Source of the DNA: RUG563 sp024681215
GTDB lineage: Bacteria; Bacillota; Clostridia; Christensenellales; Aristaeellaceae
Length of the DNA: 52,076 nt
Assembly (NCBI GenBank): GCA_024681215.1
Contig: JAILBG010000120.1
Location: 1 to 52,076 of the forward strand
Direction: 5' to 3'
A program made the translations under genes and the position numbers. The notes under the pieces were generated by a model. The model was not told where the DNA came from and made no database searches. It was given only the letters and a program-made list of their open reading frames with translations. Positions 22,763 through 30,539 of the stretch are shown piece by piece (the first letter of the stretch is position 1; each line of letters begins with the position of its first letter).

Positions 22763-23419
22763 TTGATACAGGCAGTCATATTCAATCTGGACGGCGTGCT
22801 GACGGATACGGACGCATGCCACGAGCGGGCGTGGCGGCAGATGGCCCGGGAACAAGGGCTGCCCTTTACGCCGGAAATCTACAGAAAAATGCGGGGACGC
22901 AGGCGGATGGACAGCCTGAATGCGCTTCTCTCCCATGCGGAGCGCACCTATTCTCCCGGCGAAACCTGGGCGCTGGCCGCCCGGAAGAACGATCTTTTCA
23001 ACGATCTGGTGCTGCATCTGGGCCGGGAGGGCATCCTGCCCGGGGCGGAGGAAACCCTGCGGACCCTCCGGGACATGGGGATCCGGACGGCGGTGGCCTC
23101 CTCCAGCGAGAACGCCGCGGGGATCCTGCGGCAGATGAAAATGGACGCGCTGCTGGACGCGGTGGTGGACGGCGAGGATACGGCGGAGGGCAAGCCGGCC
23201 CCGGAGCTGCTGCTGCTGGCGGCCAGAAGGCTGAAAACCCCCACGGGGAACTGCCTGGTGATCGACAACAGCCTGGCGGGGGCGGAGGCCGCCCGGGCGG
23301 CGGGGATGCGCTGCCTGCTGATCGGGAACGAAACAGGCGCGGCGGCGGAAAGCCTGAATGCCTTGGCGCTGCCGGAGAGGATCCGGCGGGATAACGGAGA
23401 AATGAACGGAAAAGAATAA
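22763..23419 (+). CDS. Beta-phosphoglucomutase-like HAD protein with altered active site
   Basis: 218 residues, aligning over its length with beta-phosphoglucomutase (ARKND, VASSSENA, KPAPELLLLAARRL). The HAD motif I reads AVIFNLDGVLTDT: the nucleophile Asp is Asn8, codon AAT at 22784-22786. The later acidic pair (ED in classical beta-PGM) reads IDNSLAGAEA, so a Mg2+ ligand is also Asn. The general acid/base Asp10 is kept. As read, the protein should not form the aspartyl-phosphate and may be inactive or regulatory. TTG start at 22763 behind AGGAGG. First gene of a four-gene run. Confidence 0.85.
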   Translation: MIQAVIFNLDGVLTDTDACHERAWRQMAREQGLPFTPEIYRKMRGRRRMDSLNALLSHAERTYSPGETWALAARKNDLFNDLVLHLGREGILPGAEETLRTLRDMGIRTAVASSSENAAGILRQMKMDALLDAVVDGEDTAEGKPAPELLLLAARRLKTPTGNCLVIDNSLAGAEAARAAGMRCLLIGNETGAAAESLNALALPERIRRDNGEMNGKE

Positions 23420-23449
23420 TCCAGAAACATCGGAACAAGGAGGATGAGC

Positions 23450-24829
23450 ATGCTCAATCAGGACGTGGCGCAGCAGGCGATTGCGGAGGCGCTGAAAACG
23501 GGCGGCGATTTTGCGGAGGTTTTCCTGGAGGACCGGATCAACAATACCCTGTCCATGCTGTCCGGCCGGGTGGAGGGCGTCAACAGCCGCCGTCTCCACG
23601 GGGCGGGCATCCGCGTATTCAGCGGGGTGCAGGGCTATTACGTCTATACCAACGACACCACTCCCGCGGGCCTGATGGCCTGCGCGAAGCGGGCGGCCTC
23701 TGCGGTGGCGGGTGGCGCGCGGGTTCAGCCGGCGGCGTTCAGCCCGGCGGACGTGAAAAATATCCACGCCATCCGGGAAATGCCGGACCGGGTGCAGGCC
23801 CGGCGCAAGGCGGAAAAAATGAAGGCGGCCCAGGCCGTGCTCAAGGAATTCCCGGAAGTGACCCAGGCCCGCATCGGCTATAACGACAGCGTGCAGCGGG
23901 TGTGGATCGCCAACAGCGAAGGGCTGTTTGCCCAGGACACCCGGGTGTACACCCGCTTTTCCGTGGGCGCCATCGCCTCCAACGGCACGGAGAACCAGAC
24001 GGGCTCCTGCAGCCCGGGGGCCATGGAGGGGTTTGAGCTCTTTGACGGGCGCGTGGACCCCGAGGCCGTCGCCCGGGAAGCGGCCCGGCAGGCCGTCACC
24101 ATGCTCCACGCGCCCCAGTGCCCCGCCGGGCAGATGCCCGTGGTGATCGACAACGGGTTCGGCGGGGTGATCTTCCACGAGGCCTGCGGCCATTCCCTGG
24201 AAGCCACCTCCGTGGCGGTGGGGAACAGCGAATTCTGCGGGAAGCTGGGGCAGAAGATCGCCAATGAACGGGTCACCGCCATCGACGACGGCACCCTGCC
24301 CAACGAATGGGGCAGCCTGAACATCGACGACGAGGGCACGCCCACCACCCGCCTGGTGCTGATCGAAAACGGCATCCTGAAAAACTATATGATCGACAAG
24401 CTGAACGCCCGGCGCATGCAGATGCCCATTACCGGCAGCGGCCGGCGCCAGGGCTATATGTTCGCCCCCACTTCCCGGATGCGCAACACCTTCATCGCGG
24501 CGGGAAGAGACGACAACGACGAAATGATCGCCACCATGGGCGACGGGCTGTACGCCAAAAGCATGGGCGGCGGCAGCGTGGATCCCACCACCGGAAAATT
24601 CAACTTCGCCGTCAGCGAGGGCTACCTGGTCAGGGATGGGAAGATCGCCCATCCCGTGCGGGGCGCCAGCCTCATCGGCCGGGGCAGCGAGATCCTGCTC
24701 AGGATCGACCGGGTGGGCCGGGACATGCGGATGGCCCAGGGCATGTGCGGCTCCATCAGCGGCTCCATTCCCACCAACGTGGGCCAGCCGATGATCCGGG
24801 TCAGCGAACTGACCGTGGGCGGACGATGA
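23450..24829 (+). CDS. tldD: TldD-type metalloprotease subunit
   Basis: 459 residues. The TldD/TldE heterodimer is a zinc protease that degrades unfolded peptides and, in enterobacteria, trims microcin B17 precursor. The zinc motif HEACGH is at 243-248 (VIFHEACGHSLEATSV). Other signatures are LVLIENGILKNYMIDKLNARR and GDGLYAKSMGGGSVDP. The ATG at 23450 is preferred over 23444 because AAGGAGG abuts the first ATG but lies 6 nt before the second. It precedes its partner by 16 nt. Confidence 0.93.
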   Translation: MLNQDVAQQAIAEALKTGGDFAEVFLEDRINNTLSMLSGRVEGVNSRRLHGAGIRVFSGVQGYYVYTNDTTPAGLMACAKRAASAVAGGARVQPAAFSPADVKNIHAIREMPDRVQARRKAEKMKAAQAVLKEFPEVTQARIGYNDSVQRVWIANSEGLFAQDTRVYTRFSVGAIASNGTENQTGSCSPGAMEGFELFDGRVDPEAVAREAARQAVTMLHAPQCPAGQMPVVIDNGFGGVIFHEACGHSLEATSVAVGNSEFCGKLGQKIANERVTAIDDGTLPNEWGSLNIDDEGTPTTRLVLIENGILKNYMIDKLNARRMQMPITGSGRRQGYMFAPTSRMRNTFIAAGRDDNDEMIATMGDGLYAKSMGGGSVDPTTGKFNFAVSEGYLVRDGKIAHPVRGASLIGRGSEILLRIDRVGRDMRMAQGMCGSISGSIPTNVGQPMIRVSELTVGGR

Positions 24830-24845
24830 AGGGAGGAGGAGAAAC

Positions 24846-26210
24846 ATGACCATCGACGCGTTCATCAATGCCGTGCTTAAGGAGGCGCAGGATCAGGGCA
24901 TCCTGGCGGCGGAAATCTATCTTTCCTCCAACGACAGCTTCCGGGCCATGTGCGTCAAGGGGCAGATCAGCAATTATACCGTCCATGACACCCGGGGGCT
25001 GTCCCTGCGGGGGCTGTACAAGGGGAAAATGGGCTACGCGGCCACGGAGGCCTTCGATGAAGAGGCCGTGGGCCAGCTGGTGCGGGCGGTGAAGGAAAGC
25101 GCGGAGCTCACCGAGGACGACGACGTGCAGGAGATCTACCAGGGAGACGATCAGTATCCCCGGGTGGACAATTACAATCCCGCCCTGGACCGGGTGGAGG
25201 AAAGCCGCAAGCTGCAGCTGATCCTGGACATTGAAAAAAAGGCCCTGGCCATGGATGAAAGGATCACGGCCCTCAACTACAACATGATCTCCACCGGCAG
25301 CGGGGAAACCCGCATCGTGAACCGGGTGGTGGCCGATGGCAAGGCCCACGGCCTGGACCTGCGTTACCGGGACAATACCGCGGTGTGCTACGCCTCCGCC
25401 GTGGCCAAGGAGGGGGAGAGGGTATCCACCGGCAGCGGCTTTGAAGTGACCCGGGATTTTGATAAGATCGACCCGGAAAAGATCGCGAAGGACGCGGTGG
25501 AGGAAGCCCTGTTCATGCTGAAGGCAGAGCCGGTGCCCAGCGGCGCCTACCGCGCCATCATTGAAAACAAGTGCATGCCCGATTTGCTGGCCACCTTTGC
25601 CGGCGTCTTTTCCGCGGAAAGCGCCCAGAAGGGGCTGAGCCTGCTCAACGGCAAGGAAGGGGAAATCATCGCCTCCGAGGCGGTCACGCTGATGGACGAT
25701 CCCCTTCTGCCCGGCGGCCTGGCCAGCCAGCCCTTCGACGCCGAGGGCGTGGCCACCCGCACCAAGGCGGTGGTGGAGAACGGGAGGCTGACGACGCTGC
25801 TGCACAACCTCAAGACCGCCCGGAAGGCCAACGTGAAAACCACCGGCAACGCATCCCGGGCCGGCTATGCGGGCATGGTGAACGTGAGCCCCAGTAATTT
25901 CTACTTTAAGCCCGGGGAAAAGACCCTGGCGGAGCTGATGGCGGACATGGGGGACGGCCTGGTGATCACGGAAGTGAGCGGCCTCCACGCCGGGGCCAAC
26001 GCCGTCAGCGGCGATTTTTCCCTCATCGCCCAGGGCTATACCGTGAAGGACGGAAAGAAGGACCGGCCGGTGGACCGGATCACCGTGGCGGGGAACTTCT
26101 TTCAACTGCTCAGGAACATCCGCGCCGTGGGCAGCGATCTGATCTTCCCCGGCAGCGCCGTGGGCAGCCCCTCGGTGGACGTGGGGGAGATCCAGGTGGC
26201 CGGGAAATAA
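24846..26210 (+). CDS. tldE: TldE/PmbA-type subunit
   Basis: 454 residues, the non-catalytic partner of TldD: same fold but no HExxxH motif. Hallmarks are AEIYLSSNDSFRAMCVKGQIS near the N-terminus, GVATRTKAVVENGRLTTLLHNLKTARK and VSPSNFYFKPGEKTLAELMADMGDGLVITEVSGLHAGAN-type sequence near residues 340-385, then FSLIAQGYTVKDGK. It follows tldD with an RBS GGGAGGAGG; the two are expected to form one complex. Also called pmbA in other bacteria. Confidence 0.92.
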   Translation: MTIDAFINAVLKEAQDQGILAAEIYLSSNDSFRAMCVKGQISNYTVHDTRGLSLRGLYKGKMGYAATEAFDEEAVGQLVRAVKESAELTEDDDVQEIYQGDDQYPRVDNYNPALDRVEESRKLQLILDIEKKALAMDERITALNYNMISTGSGETRIVNRVVADGKAHGLDLRYRDNTAVCYASAVAKEGERVSTGSGFEVTRDFDKIDPEKIAKDAVEEALFMLKAEPVPSGAYRAIIENKCMPDLLATFAGVFSAESAQKGLSLLNGKEGEIIASEAVTLMDDPLLPGGLASQPFDAEGVATRTKAVVENGRLTTLLHNLKTARKANVKTTGNASRAGYAGMVNVSPSNFYFKPGEKTLAELMADMGDGLVITEVSGLHAGANAVSGDFSLIAQGYTVKDGKKDRPVDRITVAGNFFQLLRNIRAVGSDLIFPGSAVGSPSVDVGEIQVAGK

Positions 26211-26268
26211 GGGCAGAGAGAGAAGCCTCGTTTTAAAACGCATCCACGCAGAAACGGAGAAAACACGC

Positions 26269-26970
26269 ATGTACTTTTACGAGATCCACTGCCATACCGC
26301 CGAAACCAGCAAATGCGGCCGCTCCCCGGCCCGGGACATGGTGCGGGCGTACCGGGACAAGGGCTTTTCCGGCCTGGTGATCACCGATCATTTCCTCAAC
26401 GGCAATTCCTACGCCAACGAGCCGGATACCTGGGATGAAAAAATGGCGGTGTTCCTCCGGGGATACGAATCTGCCCTGGAGGCCGGAAAGGAAATGGGCC
26501 TGCCGGTGTATTTCGGCCTGGAATACACCCATCTGGGCGGCAACGGCGAGGATTATCTGATCCTGGGCCTCCGGCCGGAGGACCTTTACGGCGGGCTGCG
26601 GGACTGCGATAAATGGAGCATCGAATACCTGTGCAGCGTGGTGCACGGCCTGGGCGGCATCGTGATCCGGGCGCATCCCTACCGCCAGGCGGGGTATATC
26701 CGGACAGCGGGCATTGAGCGCCCGGGGCTGGACATTGACGCGATCGAAGTGTTCAATTACGGGAACGCCAGCGAAACCTACAACCTCCAGGCCTTCGACC
26801 TGGCCCTGCGGGAGGGCAAGCCCATGGTGGCCGGGTCCGACACCCATCAGGTGGAAACCACGGCCACGGCCTTCGTGGCCTTTGAGGAGAACCCCCGGGA
26901 TTACGCGGAGCTGTGCCGGATGATCCGGGAGGGCAAGGCCTTCCTGATCCACAAGCAAAAGAACGCCTGA
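26269..26970 (+). CDS. PHP-domain metal-dependent phosphoesterase
   Basis: 233 residues. PHP motifs in order: EIHCHT (6-11), GLVITDHF, GLEYTHLGG, VIRAHPYRQ and GSDTHQ, which supply the His/Asp metal ligands. The family hydrolyses phosphoester bonds (histidinol phosphate, nucleotides, DNA-related substrates); the exact substrate is unknown. Length fits stand-alone PHP proteins, not HisK, which is longer. Probably last gene of the pgmB-tldDE run, 58 nt after tldE, closed by a terminator. Confidence 0.85.
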   Translation: MYFYEIHCHTAETSKCGRSPARDMVRAYRDKGFSGLVITDHFLNGNSYANEPDTWDEKMAVFLRGYESALEAGKEMGLPVYFGLEYTHLGGNGEDYLILGLRPEDLYGGLRDCDKWSIEYLCSVVHGLGGIVIRAHPYRQAGYIRTAGIERPGLDIDAIEVFNYGNASETYNLQAFDLALREGKPMVAGSDTHQVETTATAFVAFEENPRDYAELCRMIREGKAFLIHKQKNA

Positions 26971-26981
26971 CGCACACAAAT

Positions 26982-27022
26982 AACGCCCTTTCGCACTTTT
27001 GAAATGCGGAAGGGCGTTTTTT
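26982..27022 (+). terminator. Bidirectional terminator between PHP gene and dapB
   Basis: AACGCCCTT (26982-26990) plus TCGCA pairs with TGCGGAAGGGCGTT (27005-27018), followed by TTTT. On the minus strand the stem is followed by ATTTGTGTG. Confidence 0.85.
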
Positions 27023-27033
27023 ATGCTGCGTTT

Positions 27034-27789
27034 TTATTGCTTGGCGATCATGGCCGCGGCCAGATCGTCCATGGAATACTCCCCGGGGGCCTGTCCCGCC
27101 AGGAAGCGGGCGGCGCGCAGGGCGCCCCGGGCGAAGATGGACCGGTCCTGGGCGGAATGGCTCAGCGTTACCACCTCGGCGGGGCCGTAGAAGCCCACCT
27201 CGTGCTCGCCCGGCACCGTGCCGCCCCGGACGGCGTGGACGCCGATCTCCCGCTTTTCCCGCTTCTGGGTGCGGCCGTTGCGGCCGAACACCGGCAGCGT
27301 ATCGGGGCCGCTCACCGCGTCCAGCAGCATCAGCGCCGTGCCGCTGGGGGCGTCCAGCTTCTGATTGTGGTGCTTTTCCACGATCTCGATATCGAAATCC
27401 GGCAGCAGCCGGGCGGCCTGACGGGCCAGGGTGCGCAGCACGTGGACCCCCAGGCTCATGTTGGCGCTGCGGAAAACGGGAATTTCTTTCGCCGCGTCCG
27501 CGATGGCCCGCAGGTCGCTTTCGTTATAGCCGGTGGCGGCCAGTACCGCGGGCAGACGATGGGCCAGGGCGTACTGCAAAAGCGCGCCCAGCCCCTCGGG
27601 GCGGGAAAAATCCACGATCACGTCGGCCTCCTCCTCCACCAGGGAAAAGGAGGGATACACGGGGAAGGCGGCGCCGTTTTCCGGGTGTACGTCCACCCCG
27701 GCGACGATCTGCGCCTGTTCGTCCCCGGCCAGGGCGGCTACCTGGCGGCCCATGCGGCCGCAGGCGCCGGATAAAAGGATCCTGAGCAT
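27034..27789 (-). CDS. dapB: 4-hydroxy-tetrahydrodipicolinate reductase
   Basis: 251 residues. NAD(P)H-dependent step of lysine and diaminopimelate synthesis. Nucleotide motif ILLSGACGRMGRQVA at the N-terminus; ADVIVDFSRPEGL; catalytic region VEKHHNQKLDAPSGTA with the family HHxxKxDxPSGTA signature; RGGTVPGEHEVGFYG. It begins 1 nt after the dapA stop, so it is translated together with dapA. The products also feed dipicolinate in spores. Confidence 0.96.
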   Translation of the reverse strand: MLRILLSGACGRMGRQVAALAGDEQAQIVAGVDVHPENGAAFPVYPSFSLVEEEADVIVDFSRPEGLGALLQYALAHRLPAVLAATGYNESDLRAIADAAKEIPVFRSANMSLGVHVLRTLARQAARLLPDFDIEIVEKHHNQKLDAPSGTALMLLDAVSGPDTLPVFGRNGRTQKREKREIGVHAVRGGTVPGEHEVGFYGPAEVVTLSHSAQDRSIFARGALRAARFLAGQAPGEYSMDDLAAAMIAKQ

Positions 27790-27790
27790 C

Positions 27791-28663
27791 TTACAGTAAA
27801 CCTGCCTTTTGCATTTCTTCTTTCATTTTGGCTTTCTTTTCCCTGCTCATGGGCACCAGCGGCAGACGGACCTCGTTTTTGCACAGGCCCATCAGGGCGG
27901 CGGCGGCCTTCACGGGGATAGGATTGACTTCGCTCATCATGGCGCTCATCAGCGGCAGCAGGGCGATGTTCATTTTCGCCGCTTCCTGTACGGGAGCGGC
28001 GGCCAGATCCGCCATTTGCCGGGGCGCGATGTTGGAAAGCACCGAGATCACGCCCAAGCCGCCCAGGGCCAGGATGGGGGCCGTCAATTCGTCGGAGCCG
28101 GAATAGAAGGCGATCCTGTCCCCGCACAGCCGCATCATTTCCATGATCTGCGCCACGTTCCCGGAGGCTTCCTTCATGCCGATGATGTTTTCTTCGTCCG
28201 AAAGGGCAGCCAGAGTGGCGGGCAGCATGTTCAGCCCCGTCCGGGAGGGCACGTTATAGACGATCACCGGCAGCGCGCCGTCCCGGGCGATGGCCCGGTA
28301 ATGGGCGATCAATCCGGCCTGGGTGGTTTTGTTGTAGAAGGGCGTGACGCACAGCTGAGCGTCGGCCCCCAGGGCTTTCGCGCGGTGCGCCCGGGCGATC
28401 ACCGCCCGGGTATTGTTGCCGCCGGTGCCGGCGATGACGGGGACGCGGCCGTTCGCCCGTTTGACGGCGAAGGCGACCACGCTTTCCCATTCCTCTTCCG
28501 TCATGGTGGCGGGCTCCCCCGTGGTGCCGCAGGCGACCAGGGCGGAGATGCCGTTCTCCAGCTGGAAATCGATCAGCCGGCCGAAGGCGGGGAAATCGAT
28601 CTTCCCATTCCTGAAAGGGGTCAGCAGGGCTGTGCCGCAGCCCCGGAACAGCGGTGCGGACAT
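27791..28663 (-). CDS. dapA: 4-hydroxy-tetrahydrodipicolinate synthase
   Basis: 290 residues. Condenses pyruvate with aspartate semialdehyde. N-terminal GCGTALLTPFRNGKID; substrate-binding ACGTTGEPATMTEEE; catalytic VYNVPSRTG (Tyr and Arg) and GMKEASGN with the Schiff-base Lys. The start at 28663 has AAAGGAG about 8 nt upstream, inside the last codons of asd, with only 4 nt between the two genes. Confidence 0.96.
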   Translation of the reverse strand: MSAPLFRGCGTALLTPFRNGKIDFPAFGRLIDFQLENGISALVACGTTGEPATMTEEEWESVVAFAVKRANGRVPVIAGTGGNNTRAVIARAHRAKALGADAQLCVTPFYNKTTQAGLIAHYRAIARDGALPVIVYNVPSRTGLNMLPATLAALSDEENIIGMKEASGNVAQIMEMMRLCGDRIAFYSGSDELTAPILALGGLGVISVLSNIAPRQMADLAAAPVQEAAKMNIALLPLMSAMMSEVNPIPVKAAAALMGLCKNEVRLPLVPMSREKKAKMKEEMQKAGLL

Positions 28664-28667
28664 GGGG

Positions 28668-29759
28668 TTACTCCTTTCGCTCGATATACCCCTGGGCGCA
28701 GAGCAGCTCGGCGGAGAGAACGCCGCCGCCCGCCGCGCCGCGGAGGGTATTGTGGGAGAGACAGACGAACTTGTAATCGAAAATGGCGTCTTCCCGCAGA
28801 CGGCCCACGGAAATGCCCATGCCGTTTTCAAAATCCCGGTCCAGCTTCGTCTGGGGCCGGTCCTGTTCCTCCATGTAGCGCACGAAGGGGGTGGGGGCGC
28901 TGGGCAGGGCCAGCTGCTGGGCCACGGTGCGGTAGGACGCCCAGCGGTCCAGAATGGTCTGCCTTTCGGGCTTCTTTTCAAAGGACACGCTGACGGCGGC
29001 GATATGGCCGTCGGATACGGGCACGCGGATGCACTGGGCGCTGATGACGGGGGCCGTTGCCGGGATGATGGCGGTGCCTTCGGCGTTCAGTTCGCCCCAG
29101 ATCTTCAGCGGCTCCTGCTCGCTCTTTTCTTCCTCGCCGCCGATGTAGGGGATCACGTTGTCCAGGATCTCCGGGAAGCGGTCAAAGGTCTTGCCCGCGC
29201 CGGAAATGGCCTGATAGGTGCAGACGGACACGGCCTTGATCCCGAAATCCCTGAGCGGAGTCAGGGCGGGGACGTAGCTCTGGATGGAGCAGTTGGGCTT
29301 CACGGCGATAAAGCCCCGCTTGGTGCCCAGGCGCTTGCGCTGGGCGTAAATGATGGGGGCGTGGGCCGCGTTGATCTCCGGGATCAGCATGGGCACGTCC
29401 GGCAGCAGCCGGCAGGCGCTGTTGTTGCTGATGACGGGGGTTTCCGCCTTGGCGTAGCTTTCCTCCAGCGCCCGGGTGGCCGCCTTGTCCATGGCCACGG
29501 CGCAGAAAACGAAATCGCACAGGCCTGAAACGGTTTTTACGTCCGACGCGTCCAGAACGGTCATTTTAGCCGCCTTTTCGGGGATCGGCCAGGAAAAGGC
29601 CCAGCGGCCCGCCAGGGCCTCTTCGTAAGGCTTGCCGGCGCTGCGTCCGCTGGCGGCCAGGGCGGTCAGCTCGAACCAGGGATGGTTCTCCAATAGCGTT
29701 ACGAAACGCTGGCCCACCATGCCCGTGGCGCCGATGACGCCTACGCGATACTTCTTCAT
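28668..29759 (-). CDS. asd: Aspartate-semialdehyde dehydrogenase
   Basis: 363 residues. Reduces aspartyl phosphate to aspartate semialdehyde, feeding both dapA and hom. NADP motif VGVIGATGMVGQRFV (6-20); catalytic Cys in VKPNCSIQSY; AISGAGKTFDRFPE; C-terminal CLSHNTLRGAAGGG. The motif pattern is of the archaeal/fungal-like ASADH branch, not the E. coli type, and this branch is common in Clostridia. First gene of asd-dapA-dapB. Confidence 0.95.
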   Translation of the reverse strand: MKKYRVGVIGATGMVGQRFVTLLENHPWFELTALAASGRSAGKPYEEALAGRWAFSWPIPEKAAKMTVLDASDVKTVSGLCDFVFCAVAMDKAATRALEESYAKAETPVISNNSACRLLPDVPMLIPEINAAHAPIIYAQRKRLGTKRGFIAVKPNCSIQSYVPALTPLRDFGIKAVSVCTYQAISGAGKTFDRFPEILDNVIPYIGGEEEKSEQEPLKIWGELNAEGTAIIPATAPVISAQCIRVPVSDGHIAAVSVSFEKKPERQTILDRWASYRTVAQQLALPSAPTPFVRYMEEQDRPQTKLDRDFENGMGISVGRLREDAIFDYKFVCLSHNTLRGAAGGGVLSAELLCAQGYIERKE

Positions 29760-29783
29760 CCTTCATCATCCTTTCCGTCTGTC

Positions 29784-29812
29784 AGTATATGCGAAATGCC
29801 GAAAAAGGGAAA
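29784..29812 (-). promoter_or_regulatory. Candidate promoter of asd-dapA-dapB
   Basis: Minus-strand TATACT (29784-29789) with a weak TTTCCC (29807-29812) 17 nt upstream, 24 nt before the asd start. No lysine riboswitch fits in the 72-nt gap. Confidence 0.4.
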
Positions 29813-29831
29813 CCGGCTGATTCCGGCGGGA

Positions 29832-30539
29832 TCAGAAATGCACCCGCCGGCGGACCTCCTCCCGGACCGCCCGGTTGCCGTTGATAAAGAACAGGCACAG
29901 GGCAATGAACAGGCACGGGGCCAGCACGAAGGGGGACCAGGTGAACCCCAGGGCGCTGCTGCTCTGCAGGGTGCAGAGCCATTCGACCGCCAGGCATTCC
30001 AGCCCCACGGCCGCCAGGGAAGCCGCCAGCAGCGTCAGCTTGTTCAGCCTGTGCACCCGGTACAGGATGATCAGCGCCGCCAGCAGCGCCGTGCCCAGGG
30101 AAATGGCGGGCAGGGCAATGGGGAAAAACCAGGGCCCGGATTCGCTGAACCGCTCCGCCAGGAACAGATAGGCGTTCAGGCAGAGAAAGGATACCGCCAG
30201 GCTCCAGTATACCCGCTTTCTGGTGATTTGAAGCGGCACGGTGACGGCGATGTACAGAAGCGCCAGGGCGCAGGCGGCGTAGGCGCTCCAGGTGACGCCG
30301 CCGGAAACGAGCAGGTCGATCACCAGGCACAGCGCCGCGGGCGCCAGCAGCAGCAGGCCGGCCAGCAGCTGAAGGAAATCCTTGTTCTTCTTGAGCACCT
30401 GCTCCGGCGTATGCACGGGATAGGGCCGCGGGGCGGATGTGTCCCGGCGGGCGGCGGGATCGTACACCCCCGTGCCGCACAGGGGGCATTTCTTTTCGCT
30501 CTCGCCCAGCTTCACGCCGCAGTGTACGCAGTAAGCCAT
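29832..30539 (-). CDS. Zinc-ribbon integral membrane protein (DUF6320-like)
   Basis: 235 residues. An N-terminal zinc ribbon (CVHCG at 4-8, CPLCG at 18-22) is followed by a linker and about six to seven membrane segments (LLAGLLLLAPAALCLVIDLL, AACALALLYIAVTVPLQI, ISLGTALLAALIILY, FVLAPCLFIALCLFFI). Its ATG overlaps the stop codon of the preceding acyltransferase-like gene by one base (TAATG), so the two are translated together. The function is unknown; the pairing suggests a joint membrane task. Confidence 0.75.
   Translation of the reverse strand: MAYCVHCGVKLGESEKKCPLCGTGVYDPAARRDTSAPRPYPVHTPEQVLKKNKDFLQLLAGLLLLAPAALCLVIDLLVSGGVTWSAYAACALALLYIAVTVPLQITRKRVYWSLAVSFLCLNAYLFLAERFSESGPWFFPIALPAISLGTALLAALIILYRVHRLNKLTLLAASLAAVGLECLAVEWLCTLQSSSALGFTWSPFVLAPCLFIALCLFFINGNRAVREEVRRRVHF

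Noticed and set aside
29760..29831. Lysine riboswitch upstream of asd-dapA-dapB
   Set aside because: The gap is only 72 nt, too short for the lysine aptamer.
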